A DNA stretch of 64,000 nucleotides from Rhynchopus euleeides (lineage: Eukaryota > Euglenozoa > Diplonemea > Diplonemida > Diplonemidae). The notes below the pieces were generated by a model. That model searched no databases and was not told where the DNA came from. It was given only the letters and a program-made list of their open reading frames with translations. Shown here piece after piece: positions 30,881 to 41,301 of the stretch (positions are counted from its first letter, which is position 1; every line of letters starts with the position of its first letter). The DNA is taken from contig OY723312.1 in assembly GCA_963210315.1 (NCBI GenBank), positions 558,001 to 622,000 on the forward strand. The letters run 5' to 3'. The position numbers and the translations under genes were made by a program.

Positions 30881-31799
30881 AAGAATGGGTTCCGCAACTG
30901 TCCAACTATCTACAGACTCACAGCCCAGAAGGTGCAGTCCAGGTTCCACAGAGCAAATTAAATGTTAGCATTTCTGCACAACTACCGTATCGCAAATCGC
31001 AGCGGCGGTAGAAGTGACTGACTCTAAAACGGCGAGGTATCAGTCTTGACGCTGGAAAATTCCGTTCGGAAATACCAAACACATCCAGAAAGTGGAAGGA
31101 ATGGGCGCCAAGATGATGCGAACGATTTTTGGGGGGAGGGGGTGGACTGCCCTGTATCGTGATACCCGTGAGGGTAAAAAAATACAGGGCAGGGAGGCAC
31201 AGGCGCAGGCACAACAGAGGCAATACATAGGCAGGCACCAATGGGAAAAGCGACCTCTTCTGGGACAGGCTGGAGAGGGGGGTGGGGAGGGCGGCGCTGG
31301 GGCGGCTGCATGCGGTACCTGCGGTTCCGGTCCGGATTTTCGTCCGGACCGGTACCGCATTTGAGGGGCAAGAATCTGATTTCCGAGGCCCGGGAATGGT
31401 CGCAGTGGCTTCAAATGGCCAAAAACGTTCAATTTACCCCCCCGAAAAAAAAATTCGAAAGGGTCCCCCTATAGAAATCCGGTCAGGACTGGGGGAACCG
31501 GTTTCAGAACCGGTTCTGGAACCGGTTCCAGAACCGGTTCGAGAACCGGTTCTGAAACCGGTTCACGAACCGGTTCCGGAACCGGTTCGTGAACCGGTTC
31601 TCGAACCGGTTCTGAAACCGGTTCCTGCAAACCGGTTCACGAACCGGTTTTTGCCAGTTTCAGAACCGGTCCCAGCCGGTTCTGAACCTGTCCTCAACCG
31701 GTTCGGATTTGTCAGTAACCGGTTTGCCGTTGTGATTTCAACCGGTTCCCAAACCGGTTCCCAAGGAACCGGTTACTGTTTTCAAACCGGTTCAGGAGA

Positions 31800-32637
31800 T
31801 TTCTGCCAGCGCGTCGTGTTGGCAGCAGGGCCACAGGTCAAACCAGGGGAAAATCGGACAATTGACACGGGCCGAAGCCTGCCGCACAAAAGAAAAAGGA
31901 GGAGGTGTTCTTTTCGATTTCATGGGGCATACTGAATTTTTGAGGTTTCTTCCAGTTTTGATCAAATTATTTCACGCAGAAAAGAGAGAGTGCGTGTCGG
32001 GGTGGGGGAGGGAGCTGTGACGGGCATGGTGCTTTCCCCCAAGACCAAACCACACCAAGCGGAAAAATTGGCACACACGAAGCTTTTTTTTTCGAAAGCA
32101 CACACACCACCAGAGGGGGGCAGTTCACATAGGGCGCGGTGGGCCCTGGATTCCCGGGAATAGGCTTCCCCACACCCCACACTTCCCCTCCCTTTTTAGG
32201 ACTACACTGCCCCCTACCCACCCACCCCACCCCAGCTGTGACACAGCCAGCCGCGCCAAAATCGCACTCCTTTCGCTTTATGGATGGGCACTATGTATCC
32301 AGCGGCTGTGTGAGAACAGATCCGGGCGTACTTCGGAGAGCGACCGACACGTTGCATCTCAAGGCTGTGTGCTTGAGACTGTGAAAAAGTGCACTGCCTT
32401 GGCAGGGGGGGGGGGGGGGGGGGAGGGGGATGGCTCGCCCCTGTATCCAGCTACAACTGGGTGAGAATCAGAGCGGGCGACTTCAGAGAGCGACCGACAC
32501 CTTGCATCCCAACTCGCTGTGTGTTTAAGGATGTGGAGAATGGATGCACCCTCAACCTCCTTTGTTACCCTCGCGGCTTTTCCCACCCCCCCCTCCTTCG
32601 AAAGACCATCCCCTCCAGCTGTCTCCCCCAGCCCTTT
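31800..32637. other. Intergenic stretch with two VIPER-B-like blocks
   Basis: 32262-32385 reads AAAATCGCACTCCTTTCGC then TTTATGGATGGGCAC, a TCCAGCGGCTGTGTGAGAAC hairpin, CAGATCCGGGCGTAC, GAGCGACCGACACGTTGC and ATCTCAAGGCTGTG. The first half matches repeat B of the VIPER-like element and CTCAAGGCTGTG matches repeat A. A second diverged block is at 32440-32530 (GAGAGCGACCGACACCTTGC). These look like termini of a related, divergent element. No gene is supported. Confidence 0.5.
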
Positions 32638-34275
32638 TCAGCACCCCACGTTGTAGACATAAGGCCCTGTTGTTGCATAAGGGTCATGCCTGTAAACCGT
32701 CTGCTGCACCAGCTCCACAGGCATCTGAACCCCCTGGTGAGCGAGGGCCACACCCACACCCACACCGGCACCCGAAACCCCCACCCCCCCCGCCACAGGA
32801 ACTGCGGCGACGCTCTCTGCAGCCCCCTTGGCACAGTCACCCTTCGCAGCAGAAGCCTTGTCGCCCTCCTTGGGCTCCTTTGAAGCACGCTTCGACTTCT
32901 TCCGGGTGCTCGAGGCGGCGGCTGGGGTGGCGAGCTTCGCGTCAACCCCTTCCGCCTTTGCGGGAACAGCGCTGAACCCGGTGCCCGGAGCTGCGGGTGC
33001 CACAGCCCCATTCGGGACGCAGGGGGAGTCGGACGGGGTGCTGGGGTTGGAGCTGTTGCTGCTGCTCTCAAACACATCGAGCTGCGTCTGGCTCATGAAA
33101 TCTGTCGAGACAGTTTTGGGCAGACGCCTCTGCTGTGCGGCAAGCCCGATTCTCGTCGGCTGGTCTGGCCCCGACGTCGTGACGAACAGCGAACTATGCC
33201 TTGCGAGATACCTCATCATCAGCGAAGGGACCGGATAGAGCGTGTCGGTGAAGCTCGGCACCTCCCGCAGCATCGCCAGCAGCTCTCTCTGCGAGACGCT
33301 CTTCTCCGAAAGCATCCTGGTCACTGCGGCTTGGAGCTCCTCCTCATCCTCGCGCTGCCTCTGGCACCGCGCCTTGTCGCGTTTCGCAATCTCTTTTGAC
33401 GAGACCCCAACAAGACAGACCCGCATGTCGCTCCGCTTGATCTGCGGGGAGAACCCGTTCGCCACAATCTCCTTCTCCGAGTAGTGGAACAGGGTAAAAT
33501 CCTTGGGGTGCGCCTTCAGGAAGTCCTGCCACGACCCGGCGTAGGTCGAGCTGACCACCGTGTCATACAGCACGCTCTCCTTCGCCCGGTTGTTCAGCAG
33601 CACCGCCCCCAGGGAGCCCTGCCCCCGGTTCTGTTGGGAGCTCTCCAGCACCGCCCGGACCTCCTTCACCAGGAGCTGCTCAGCCGGGGCTGGGCGGGCG
33701 CCCTCCTCTTTCACCAGCTGCGTGACGTGGAGGGTGAAGGTGGTCGGGGTGTGCTTCAGGAAGTGGGAGTAATGCGCGGTATCCTTCGACGAGGCGAGCA
33801 CACCCAGGTCCAGGGCGATCGGCGGGGGCAGCTTCCGCTTCCTCCGCTTCCTCCGCTTCCCGGGCACCGCGACTGCGGCGGTGGTGATGCCCGCCGTGGC
33901 GCAGTGGAGGGCGGCATGCCATTCGTGCCCCTCCACAGGATCCTGTGTTGCGGTGAACATTGCCCCGAGGCTGACGCCACCCACCTCTCCAGTCACGTTG
34001 AGGTCTTCGGCACTCACCGAGACAGCTTCGCCTGCCCCTGCGGCAGGCAGGGTGCACCGGATGAGCTGGACGCCGTTGAGGAAGACGGATGCATATCCCT
34101 TCTCAGACGCGCAGGGTGTCCTGTCCGATGCATCGCCCTCCCTCACGTAGACAGGCACGCACGACTCCATGTCGGATTCGGTGTGGCCTAGACTCCCCCC
34201 GGTTGTGGATGCCACAGAGCATTCCTCGTGGTTGTCATCGTGGGGGCTGCCAGCCATGTGCTCAAACTCTGCCAT
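32638..34275 (-). CDS. Unrecognised protein with three FLxxHPxxF-type motifs
   Basis: 545 aa, single exon, from ATG at 34275 (GCGATGG context). The N-terminal 135 residues are acidic to neutral. KRRKRRKRK at 140-148 is a candidate nuclear signal. Three related motifs follow: HFLKHTPTTFTL (171-182), DFLKAHPKDFTL (251-262) and RYLARHSSLFVT (355-366). Helices (LLVKEVRAVLESS; QRELLAMLREVP) precede the second and third, so the middle may be repeated winged-helix-like folds. Residues 300-330 are highly charged; the C-terminal 130 are Ala/Ser/Gly-rich with a Lys-rich stretch (STRKKSKRASKEPKEGDKAS) and end in HDPYATTGPYVYNVGC. No known family is assigned; nucleic-acid binding is a guess from the basic stretches. 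It is the furthest-downstream member of the minus-strand gene run. Confidence 0.72.
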   Translation of the reverse strand: MAEFEHMAGSPHDDNHEECSVASTTGGSLGHTESDMESCVPVYVREGDASDRTPCASEKGYASVFLNGVQLIRCTLPAAGAGEAVSVSAEDLNVTGEVGGVSLGAMFTATQDPVEGHEWHAALHCATAGITTAAVAVPGKRRKRRKRKLPPPIALDLGVLASSKDTAHYSHFLKHTPTTFTLHVTQLVKEEGARPAPAEQLLVKEVRAVLESSQQNRGQGSLGAVLLNNRAKESVLYDTVVSSTYAGSWQDFLKAHPKDFTLFHYSEKEIVANGFSPQIKRSDMRVCLVGVSSKEIAKRDKARCQRQREDEEELQAAVTRMLSEKSVSQRELLAMLREVPSFTDTLYPVPSLMMRYLARHSSLFVTTSGPDQPTRIGLAAQQRRLPKTVSTDFMSQTQLDVFESSSNSSNPSTPSDSPCVPNGAVAPAAPGTGFSAVPAKAEGVDAKLATPAAASSTRKKSKRASKEPKEGDKASAAKGDCAKGAAESVAAVPVAGGVGVSGAGVGVGVALAHQGVQMPVELVQQTVYRHDPYATTGPYVYNVGC

Positions 34276-35562
34276 CGCACAGCAGGGGTGGGTGTGGGCT
34301 GCCCGGTGTGAAGGCGTGGGGCCACGTCCCCGGTTTTTCCGCAATTCCCGGGCTTGTTTTTATCCGAGAAAAAAAACCTTGCGCCCCCCGGGCTCCTACC
34401 GCTCCACTTATTGCCCCCTTTGCAGCGACAAGCCTGTTCTAGCAAGAAAGAATAGAAGAACGAGATGAATAAGTGGGGGTGGGTGGTGGGGGGGGAGGCT
34501 CGGAGCCTGCGTCGAGAATGTGTTGGAAGAACCTGGAAAAGGAGGGTGGGGTGATGGTTATTTACACTTCTGGTGGGATGTCTGGCAGAATGGCCCCGGG
34601 TGGTCCCTTGGGTTGGTCACGCAGGCAAATCAAGAGTGATGTTCAGTCCCACCCGTTCAGCAGCGTACACCGTCTGGCCTGTGCAAAGCGTCGACGTGTA
34701 CGATGGCACATGCACGGAATCAGCTGTGGGAGAAGGGTTACCAAAAACATGCAGTAAGAAGTTCTCGCAGACGAAGGGTCATCAACTCCCGTAATCAGAC
34801 CCCGCACACATCCGAGAGAAGATACGCACAGCGCGCCAAAGAGCGACCATCACCTGTCGGCATGTGATGTACACACCTGCGATCGAACGCGAGCAGCGGG
34901 CGCGGATGCAGAAAACCTGGCAAAAACCCTGCAGGCAATTTTCAAGACCGCTGAAACTGGAGATCCCCCACACGGAGGGCACGAAATCCCTGATGTCCTT
35001 CTTCTCTCCGCCTCCACAGGGATACTGTGGTCTGCAAGTGGCTCGCGTGACGCACACGCCCTCAAAGGTTGTCAACGAGGTTTTTCGGATTGGTCGGTGG
35101 CGCTCCTCCGGAGGTTGTACGAGGATATACGCAAGTCCCATGGCTGGTATCGTAGCGGGAAGTGTAATCAGCTTGGCTTGTGTAAATTTATCCAATATCC
35201 AGCGCTAGCTGTGCGGGCACAAAACAGCAAAAGCAGGGGTGGGGTGGGAGGCGCTGCAGAATACGCTCGAGGCCTCAAAACCTCCAAACTGCTGACCCGT
35301 GCACCGACTGTGCACCCGCCACACACACACACCCCACCGCGGGCGAGCACCCGCGAGCAGGGCCGACACGATACAGGGGTTGAATGTCAAACCAGTGACA
35401 CACCCCACCCCCCCTTCCCCACCCCCCCATCCTATCTTTTACTAGAGGCGGGTGGGATTCCCACTCACTTTTTCACCGCACCTCTTGAGTGAGGCGCACT
35501 CCTCCTCCACCACCACCCCTAAAACCCACCCCCCCCTCCCCTCCCCGACGCCCCGTCTCTTC
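34276..35562. other. Intergenic, no gene seen
   Basis: Overlapping short ORFs without recognisable domains. A CA microsatellite is near 35320. C-rich tracts at 35400-35560 would be G-rich transcript sequence downstream of the minus-strand gene ending at 35563. Confidence 0.45.
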
Positions 35563-36499
35563 TCAGTAAACATTCTGCTCGTCAGGCTCGTCAAACGCAG
35601 AAGCGGGTATCACAACATGCCCGTTGGGGTCGAGGAAGATCCCCGGCTTGCGGCGCCCAGCTTCGATAAGCGGTGCCAGCATCAACATCAGCTGCCCCAT
35701 CGAGATGGGCGTGTTCCGCCCGTGGTCCGCGTTGAGCGTCACCGTCACATTCCCCGACTTCTTTGCGGGAGGGGCTGCCTGCTCGAGACTCAGCCTCCAC
35801 TTGTAGTAGTCAAAGAACTGGTGCCCCGGCTCCAGGAAGGGCCGCGAGCCCTCCGCCTGCAGCCGGCGCTCCGTCGCGTCGGACTGCGCCAGCCCCGCCT
35901 CCACCACGGCAGTCACAGTCGCATCGATCAGCGCCAGCTCCTCAGGCGTGGGCTGCTTTGCCTGCGGTGTGCTCGGCGCAGCCGCCTGCTGCCGCAGCTC
36001 GCCTAAGCGCCACCTGAGGTGTTGAGAGAGCGTGTGTGGTGGGGATAAGCAACAGCGGTGAGTGGCCCTCGCTCTGCTGAGTATTTTTTGTAAAACTTTG
36101 TACCCGCCCCCCCCCACGTTGTGTGCTACGTCTTTGTAGCCCGTCCCCCCACTCGTGTGCTTCTCTTTCCGGGATCGGGTCAGGGATAGTGCCTTGTGCG
36201 GTGCCGTTACCGTTCCCGCAGTGCGGGTGGGGTTGCCGTGCGTCGGCACGGAGCACACCTCCCCCATTTTGAGTTTTCAAAAGCCCAGAAGGGAAGACAG
36301 GCATGACACCCCACCCTTCCCACCCTCTCCCTGCCCCGGCATACTGGTAGTATTCGTGGAACGGCTGCCCCGGTTGCATAAACGCGAACCCTCTGCTGAT
36401 CAGGAGATGCGCCGCCGTCAGCGTCGCGTTCTGAGACGCCATCACCTGCTCGCATGCCTCATCGATTCTGCGGAGGAGCTCCGCACTTGCCGCTGACAT
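35563..36499 (-). CDS. SF3a120/SF3A1-like protein with two SURP modules (2 exons)
   Basis: Exons 36499-36345 and 36013-35563; the intron of 331 nt has GT (CCA|GTATGC) and AG (ACCTCAG|GTGG) and preserves the frame, giving 201 aa. The first SURP module (ELLRRIDEACEQVMASQ...FAFMQPGQPFHEYYQWRL) is completed only by the splice, which supports the junction. The second (ALIDATVTAVVEAGLAQS...RPFLEPGHQFFDYYKWRL) is at about residues 80-130. SURP pairs are the hallmark of SF3A1, a U2 snRNP subunit that helps recognise the branch point. The protein is far shorter than animal SF3A1 (about 790 aa) and lacks the ubiquitin-like domain; the tail after the second SURP is unrecognised. GTGTCAG lies four bases before the start, a possible trans-splice acceptor. 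U1-70K is the next gene upstream on the same strand. Confidence 0.85.
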
Positions 36500-36631
36500 T
36501 GTGCTGACACAAACAACCACCACCCGCCCCGCCCCACCGCCCCCTCGCTGCCCGCACACACAGCAACCTCCTGATGCAGTGGGGTGTGGGTGTGGGTGTG
36601 TATGCCGTTGAATTGGCTTCTCGACTTCAAA

Positions 36632-36741
36632 GGGGGGCCCTCGCTACCAGGTGTGACTGAGTGAGAAGAAGTGAGCCACGTCCCGCTTCCCCTCACTGGC
36701 TGATGAGCTCTGCCGAGATGTGACTGGTCGCGAGGGCCCCC
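36632..36741 (+). mobile_element. MITE family B copy
   Basis: 110 bp: GGGGGGCCCTCGCTACCAGG, then TGTGACTGAGTGAGAAGAAG, ending GACTGGTCGCGAGGGCCCCC. It sits between the SF3a120-like gene and U1-70K. Confidence 0.8.
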
Positions 36742-37264
36742 AAAAGGAGTGTCGTCTAATCAGCGCAGAAGGTAAAGTGGATCGAGGAAGGGGCATGTGA
36801 GTGGGGTGAGGATGGGGATGGGGGGGCTGAACCTTCACGGTATCGTATTCCGCTCCCGCAGAGGGTGGCGTGGGGAGGGGTGGGGTCGGTGGGGCGAGAG
36901 GGTTTGCGGAGGACGAGAATGCATGGAGCTGGAACGCAAAGGCGCGTGGGTGTTGGTTTTGTGTGTTTTGGGTGCGCGGTGAAATAACCGGGCACCGCCC
37001 ACCACAGCTCCAGCTCTCGCCTGCCCGCGCCCCCTCCCCCCCCCCCCCCCCACCCCGTCCCGGGCCACTGCCCCCAGCGGGTGTGCCCCGTGTCTCTCAG
37101 GGGTGCGGCAGAGCGGCACAGACAGGCCACCCTCACATCACACAGCAGGGATAGTCGTTAAGACACGGTGCACGGCAGGTCCGTGCCCGCCATTCATTCG
37201 TCTGCAAAAATCAGCCAGCAGGGCTTGCTGCGCTGCAGCAGTGGGTATGCGGCCACTGCTGTAT

Positions 37265-38956
37265 CTACCATCTCGGCCGCCTGCGGTCGGAATCGCGCCT
37301 GTTGGGATGGTGGTGGAGTGTGTAGCGTGGTGGCAGTGTGAGGATCATTTTTTTGGTGCCACAGATAGAGTGTGTGAAAGGGTCCGTCTCCACAGCCCTC
37401 CCTGTCTCCCTCCAGGTGGTGTTGGCAGCGTACTGCGGCTGGGCGCATAGCGCGCCGTCCAGCCGACGCAAGGCAATAGGGGGTATTTTGCTATACCCGG
37501 GGATTACCCGCAAGTTTGCCGGCAAATTGAGCCGCTTTTTTCCTCACCAAAAGCGCACCTGTTCGGCGAAGACCCCCAACAACGGCGCCTCCCCCGAAGG
37601 ACATACCAGCCCCCGCCGCGGTCGCCCCTGTCCCTGTCGCGGTCCCTGTCCCTGTAGCTGTCCCTGTCACGGTGGTCCCGCCTGTCCCCACCGCGGTAGC
37701 TGTCACGCGGGCGGTCCCTGTCCCTGTCCCTATCCCTGTCGCCGTCACGCCCACGCCTGTCATCGCGGCGGTCCATCGGGCGGCGCGGGTAGTCACGGAC
37801 ATCGTCTCTGCGGTCCCGCCTGTCGTAGTCGCGGTCCCTGTCCCCCCTGTCCCTGTCGCGGTCATCGCGTGGCGGAGGTGCGACAACCTTGCGTGCAGGC
37901 GGCTCATTCTGGCTCGAGGCCCCGACACGGGTGCGGCCGAGGCCACCCCCAAGCCGGCGCGGGCGCCAGTTCTTCACAATACGGCCCTTCTCCTTGTCGA
38001 CGATGATGCGGCGCGACCCGATCACCTTCCCAGCAGAGTATTTGTAAGCCGCATCCTGTTCGCTCTTGTGCTCGAACTCGATGAACCCGTAGCCCCGGCT
38101 GTTGCCCGCGCTGTCCAGCACAATCCGTGCCTTGCGGATGGTGCCGTACTGCTCGAAAGCCTTCTGCAGCTGCTCCTCCGTCACCTCGTAATCCAGCCGC
38201 CCGACGAACAGTGTAGTGTAGGGGTCGGTGTCCTTCGAGTGCGGGTCCTCCTGTGGGTCCCACTTCTCCGTGTCGGCTTCTATTTTCGCGGTGTTCTCGT
38301 CCTGTTGTGCAGAAGGGCGGTGGAAGGCGTTGGCGAGGAAACCCCGATGGCACTGCACCACACACACACACACACCGGGTGGGCTAGGACCCGTGCAGGG
38401 TTAACCCACTTGAAAAGTGATCAACACACACACACAAAGCAACCATGACCCGCACAGGGCCAACCCCACACACAGAACTCATGATGATTCTTTTGCTTAG
38501 AGCACGGCCTCCACCGCAGTGTAGGTCGCACCGAACAAACTCTGCTACGACCTCCACACACAAACAGATGCACAGATGATCCCCACCCACCCCCACCCCG
38601 CATCGTTGCTGGCACACCTGCTTCTGCTTCCAGAGACGCTCGCGGCGCTTCTTGCGTGTGTCCGGAGGTGCCGGAGCTTCGTCAGCGTCTTCGTCATCCG
38701 GATCCTCCATGAGGGCCACAGACGCACCGACACCCTGGTACCCCATGAAGGACTTCCGTTCGATGGGCGGTTTGTAGGGAAGCGCGGGGCGGGCGCTGAA
38801 GAGCGACATGATCGACGCAGGCAGACCCAGCTGCGACCCCACGGGGCCGTCCCTGCTCGACATCATCGGGCCGCGGTGCCTCGACAGGTGCCCGCCGTGG
38901 CCACCGTGCCCACCGTGCCCACCGTGGCCGCCATGGTAGGGCATCTGCTGGAGCAT
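37265..38956 (-). CDS. SNRNP70: U1 small nuclear ribonucleoprotein 70 kDa (3 exons)
   Basis: Exons 38956-38618, 38301-37607 and 37298-37265; introns of 316 and 308 nt have GT/AG ends (CAG|GTGTGC...CAACAG; CTG|GTATGT...CAACAG). The spliced length of 1068 nt is in frame, giving 355 aa. The start lies in GCCGCCACCATG. The N-terminus has Gly-His repeats, then the U1-70K signature LFSARPALPYKPPIERK and KKRRERLWKQKQDE leading to EKWDPQEDP. The RRM (about 143-220) has LFVGRL (RNP2) and RGYGFIEF (RNP1), followed by the diagnostic VKNWRPRRLGGGLGRTR. The tail is a long Arg-Asp repeat, and exon 3 adds only RDSDRRRPRW. It binds U1 snRNA stem-loop I and takes part in 5' splice-site recognition. Human U1-70K is 437 aa, so this one is compact. 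Confidence 0.95.
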
Positions 38957-39588
38957 GGTGGCGGCCTTCTGCCTGTCTGTGGGTGTGCCCCCAGCACCCC
39001 ACACCCCACCCACGTCTGCTGGGATGGTGTGTGGCGGATGGGGAGGTGTGTGCAGTGTGCGTGTGACAGGGAGGCCAGACGACCCCGACTAGTCTTGTCA
39101 TGATCCAGCGGGCGTTACGGATGTCCGTACGCCGTATCGGTAGGGGCGCGGCGTGGGGCTGGCCTCCCGAGTCCAGGGCAATTGACTTAGATGCAGCATC
39201 CACTGCCACTGCCAAACTGACAAACACCCTCTCGGTAGAGATGGGCTGATGGGCAAAGCAGTGTGGAGGAGGTGGCACGGGGTGCCACCATGGACCCCAC
39301 ACAGGGTTACACAGCACAGCTTCACGACGCACAGAACTTAGAAGACTGACTAACGAGCACAGGCACAGCCGGTCTGAGTGCGCTCCACGCAGAGACGAGC
39401 CAATTTTGCTTTAGAATCACCGAGGCAGCAGGGGCGCACAACGTGTAAATAAAACCGTGCCGCACCTAGAGACCACAGCCCTTGCCCACCCCACCCCCCA
39501 TAAAACTGTTTCAAAATCAAGACTGTCTTGAGAACAGCGCACCCTCCCCCCCCCCCCCCTCCACCCACCCGGATTGTATAGTTTCCTC
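38957..39588. other. Intergenic, no gene seen
   Basis: Contains only short ORFs on both strands between U1-70K and the DPY-30 gene. Confidence 0.5.
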
Positions 39589-39921
39589 TCAACTCCCCAC
39601 CGCGCCCGCCTCCTGGGGGCTTGCTGCCGCCTCGTCTTCCACGGGCTGCTGCGGGGTGCACTGCGGGTTGTTTGAGATCAGATACGCGGCGAGGAATTCG
39701 AGGGCATCTGCGGGCCGCGCTGCTGGGTTAGGATGCTCGCGCTGCTGCTGCAGCGCCTCCAGCCCCTGCAGCAGCACAGGCACCACCGTGGCGTTGAGAT
39801 ACTCCGAGGCAGGCAGGGCATGCACATCCGTGGGCTCTGAGGGCGCTTCGCGTGACAGTGCAGCTAGACGCGTTGCATCCTGCCCGTCAGAGATCACCTT
39901 GGCGAGTGCTGTCGCAGTCAT
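39589..39921 (-). CDS. DPY-30 domain protein
   Basis: 110 aa, single exon from ATG at 39921 (GCCATGA). Residues 39-86 match the DPY-30 dimerisation helix pair: SEYLNATVVPVLLQGLEAL, an insert of about ten residues (QREHPNPAAR), then PADALEFLAAYLISNNP. The canonical motif (YL..TV.P.L..GL......P..P..FLA.YLL) is intact apart from the insert. DPY-30 proteins dock on amphipathic helices in Set1/MLL histone methyltransferase complexes and in flagellar radial spokes; the sequence does not decide which. The N-terminal 38 residues and acidic tail are unremarkable. Confidence 0.88.
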   Translation of the reverse strand: MTATALAKVISDGQDATRLAALSREAPSEPTDVHALPASEYLNATVVPVLLQGLEALQQQREHPNPAARPADALEFLAAYLISNNPQCTPQQPVEDEAAASPQEAGAVGS

Positions 39922-40743
39922 GGCGTGCAGCACAGTGTATCCTAGGCAATCCCTGAAATGGCTGTGTGGAAGGTGTCGGTATGGCAACAAAAATCGCACT
40001 TTTGTGGTTTGCTCGGATGCGCCACACACACACTGTGACAGAATGCTGTGCGGGGGGCAAAGGTGAGAGGGAGAGAGAGAGTCGGGGGGAAGGGGGATCT
40101 CCCAGCCATGACGATCATCATGCCCCGACGAGCCTCCACAAGAGCAGGGCCACCACACATACTTTCGGAGATCAAAGACCGAGGGGAGAGGGGAGAGGGG
40201 ATGGGGGAAAAGGCAGAGCAGGGCAGACGAGGGTGATTATCCCCTATAGGCGGTGGGGGGGAGCGGGGGGGGGGGGGGGCGGGGGAGTCAGCAGGTGTTA
40301 GGTGCTCTGGCTGCCCCATCACCTTTCCCCGATATCCCGTGCCCCGCCCCGCTTCGAAACAGGGAAGGCCGGTTTTGTTTTAGCGGCTGGTGTCTTGTTT
40401 TTTTCTGTTTTGCTCCGCATTTGCACCGCATGCAGCAGGAAACAAATAATCAGGGTGCGGATGTACATTTTCGGCTGAGAGATAGGGAGAGGGAGAGAGG
40501 GAGGGGGGGGGGGGGGGAGGGGGCAGCAACTTCCCCCCCCAATCAACGCAACATAACATCGGATCTATTCAGCACAGCTCATCAACAGATTTTTCCTCCG
40601 CTGTTTCCGGCAGGTGGGGAGACTTCCCACAGCGGGCCCAGCCACCCTAAGCCAGGCTACGAGAGTCAGGCAGGCACCTGGCCTGGCCTGTGTTGTGAAC
40701 CTTCTACCAACACCATGACGGGACACACGTTGGGGGGTGGTAC
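39922..40743. other. Intergenic, no gene seen
   Basis: G-rich tracts at 40255-40280 and 40500-40520 and GA-rich stretches; no coding support. Confidence 0.45.
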
Positions 40744-40851
40744 CTTCGGTCTGTGCCACACTATGTGTCAAAACTGTGCCACTCGTTCTCCACAGCCAAG
40801 TGTTGTGGGGGCGGCTCACGGGGCATCTCACTTTTTATGCACATCTGAAGG
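40744..40851 (-). mobile_element. MITE family C copy
   Basis: CCTTCGGTCTGTGCCACACT, then ATGTGTCAAAACTGTGCCAC, ending TATGCACATCTGAAGG; opposite orientation to the 8926 copy. Directly beside it (40852-40880) GTGTAGGTCGTAGGTCGCAC, then CGAACATGCTCTG, resembles a block in U1-70K intron 1 (38515-38545). Confidence 0.55.
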
Positions 40852-41301
40852 TGTAGGTCGTAGGTCGCACCGAACATGCTCTGATGCTGCCCTCACAGTC
40901 ACACATGAATCATGTGTTGGAAAGCGTCAGTAGCACCTGGTGGCAGGGTCAGTAAACCTACCCTTCAAGCCCATAGGTCGGCACACCGCTTTGACACTCA
41001 CACACACACACTACATGAGGTGGATGGTTTCGAAGTAGTGTAGCACGCAACATTTACCCCTTGGTTTCTGAGCCACCCCTGCTTTGTTTTGATGCAATCT
41101 ACCCATACACAACACAAGACAGACGACACACACATGGGGAGGGAAAGCTGGCTTGGCATGGCAGTCTGAACCACACGACAAACCGACTAACCCACACCCA
41201 CTCCACTGCCACCACCCCACCTCCCCTGATCTACGTCTGTCGATGTGGCGACCTTCGCTCGGGCATTGAAGGAGCAGCAGTGATGCCGTGCCCTCTGGAT
41301 C

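Larger units (their letters stand above)
29268..31795. mobile_element. Candidate element bounded by AACCGGTT arrays
   Basis: A left array (29268-29520) with about a dozen copies of the palindrome AACCGGTT and a right array (31496-31795) with nearly twenty stand 2 kb apart. The word is flanked mostly by G and C (GAACCGGTTC), and spacers are short and variable. Within the left array, blocks such as GTTCACCGGTGAACC are themselves palindromic. The internal 2 kb holds two diverged copies of a 300-bp repeat but no recognisable protein. That this is a non-autonomous transposon with binding-site arrays is inference. Confidence 0.55.

Noticed and set aside
33484..34191. 235-codon plus frame opposite the three-motif gene
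   Set aside because: Antisense shadow; repetitive Arg/His composition, no domain, and the minus frame is longer with a good start.
37672..38448. 258-codon plus frame over U1-70K
   Set aside because: Antisense to the Arg-Asp repeat region and RRM, which are unambiguous on the minus strand.
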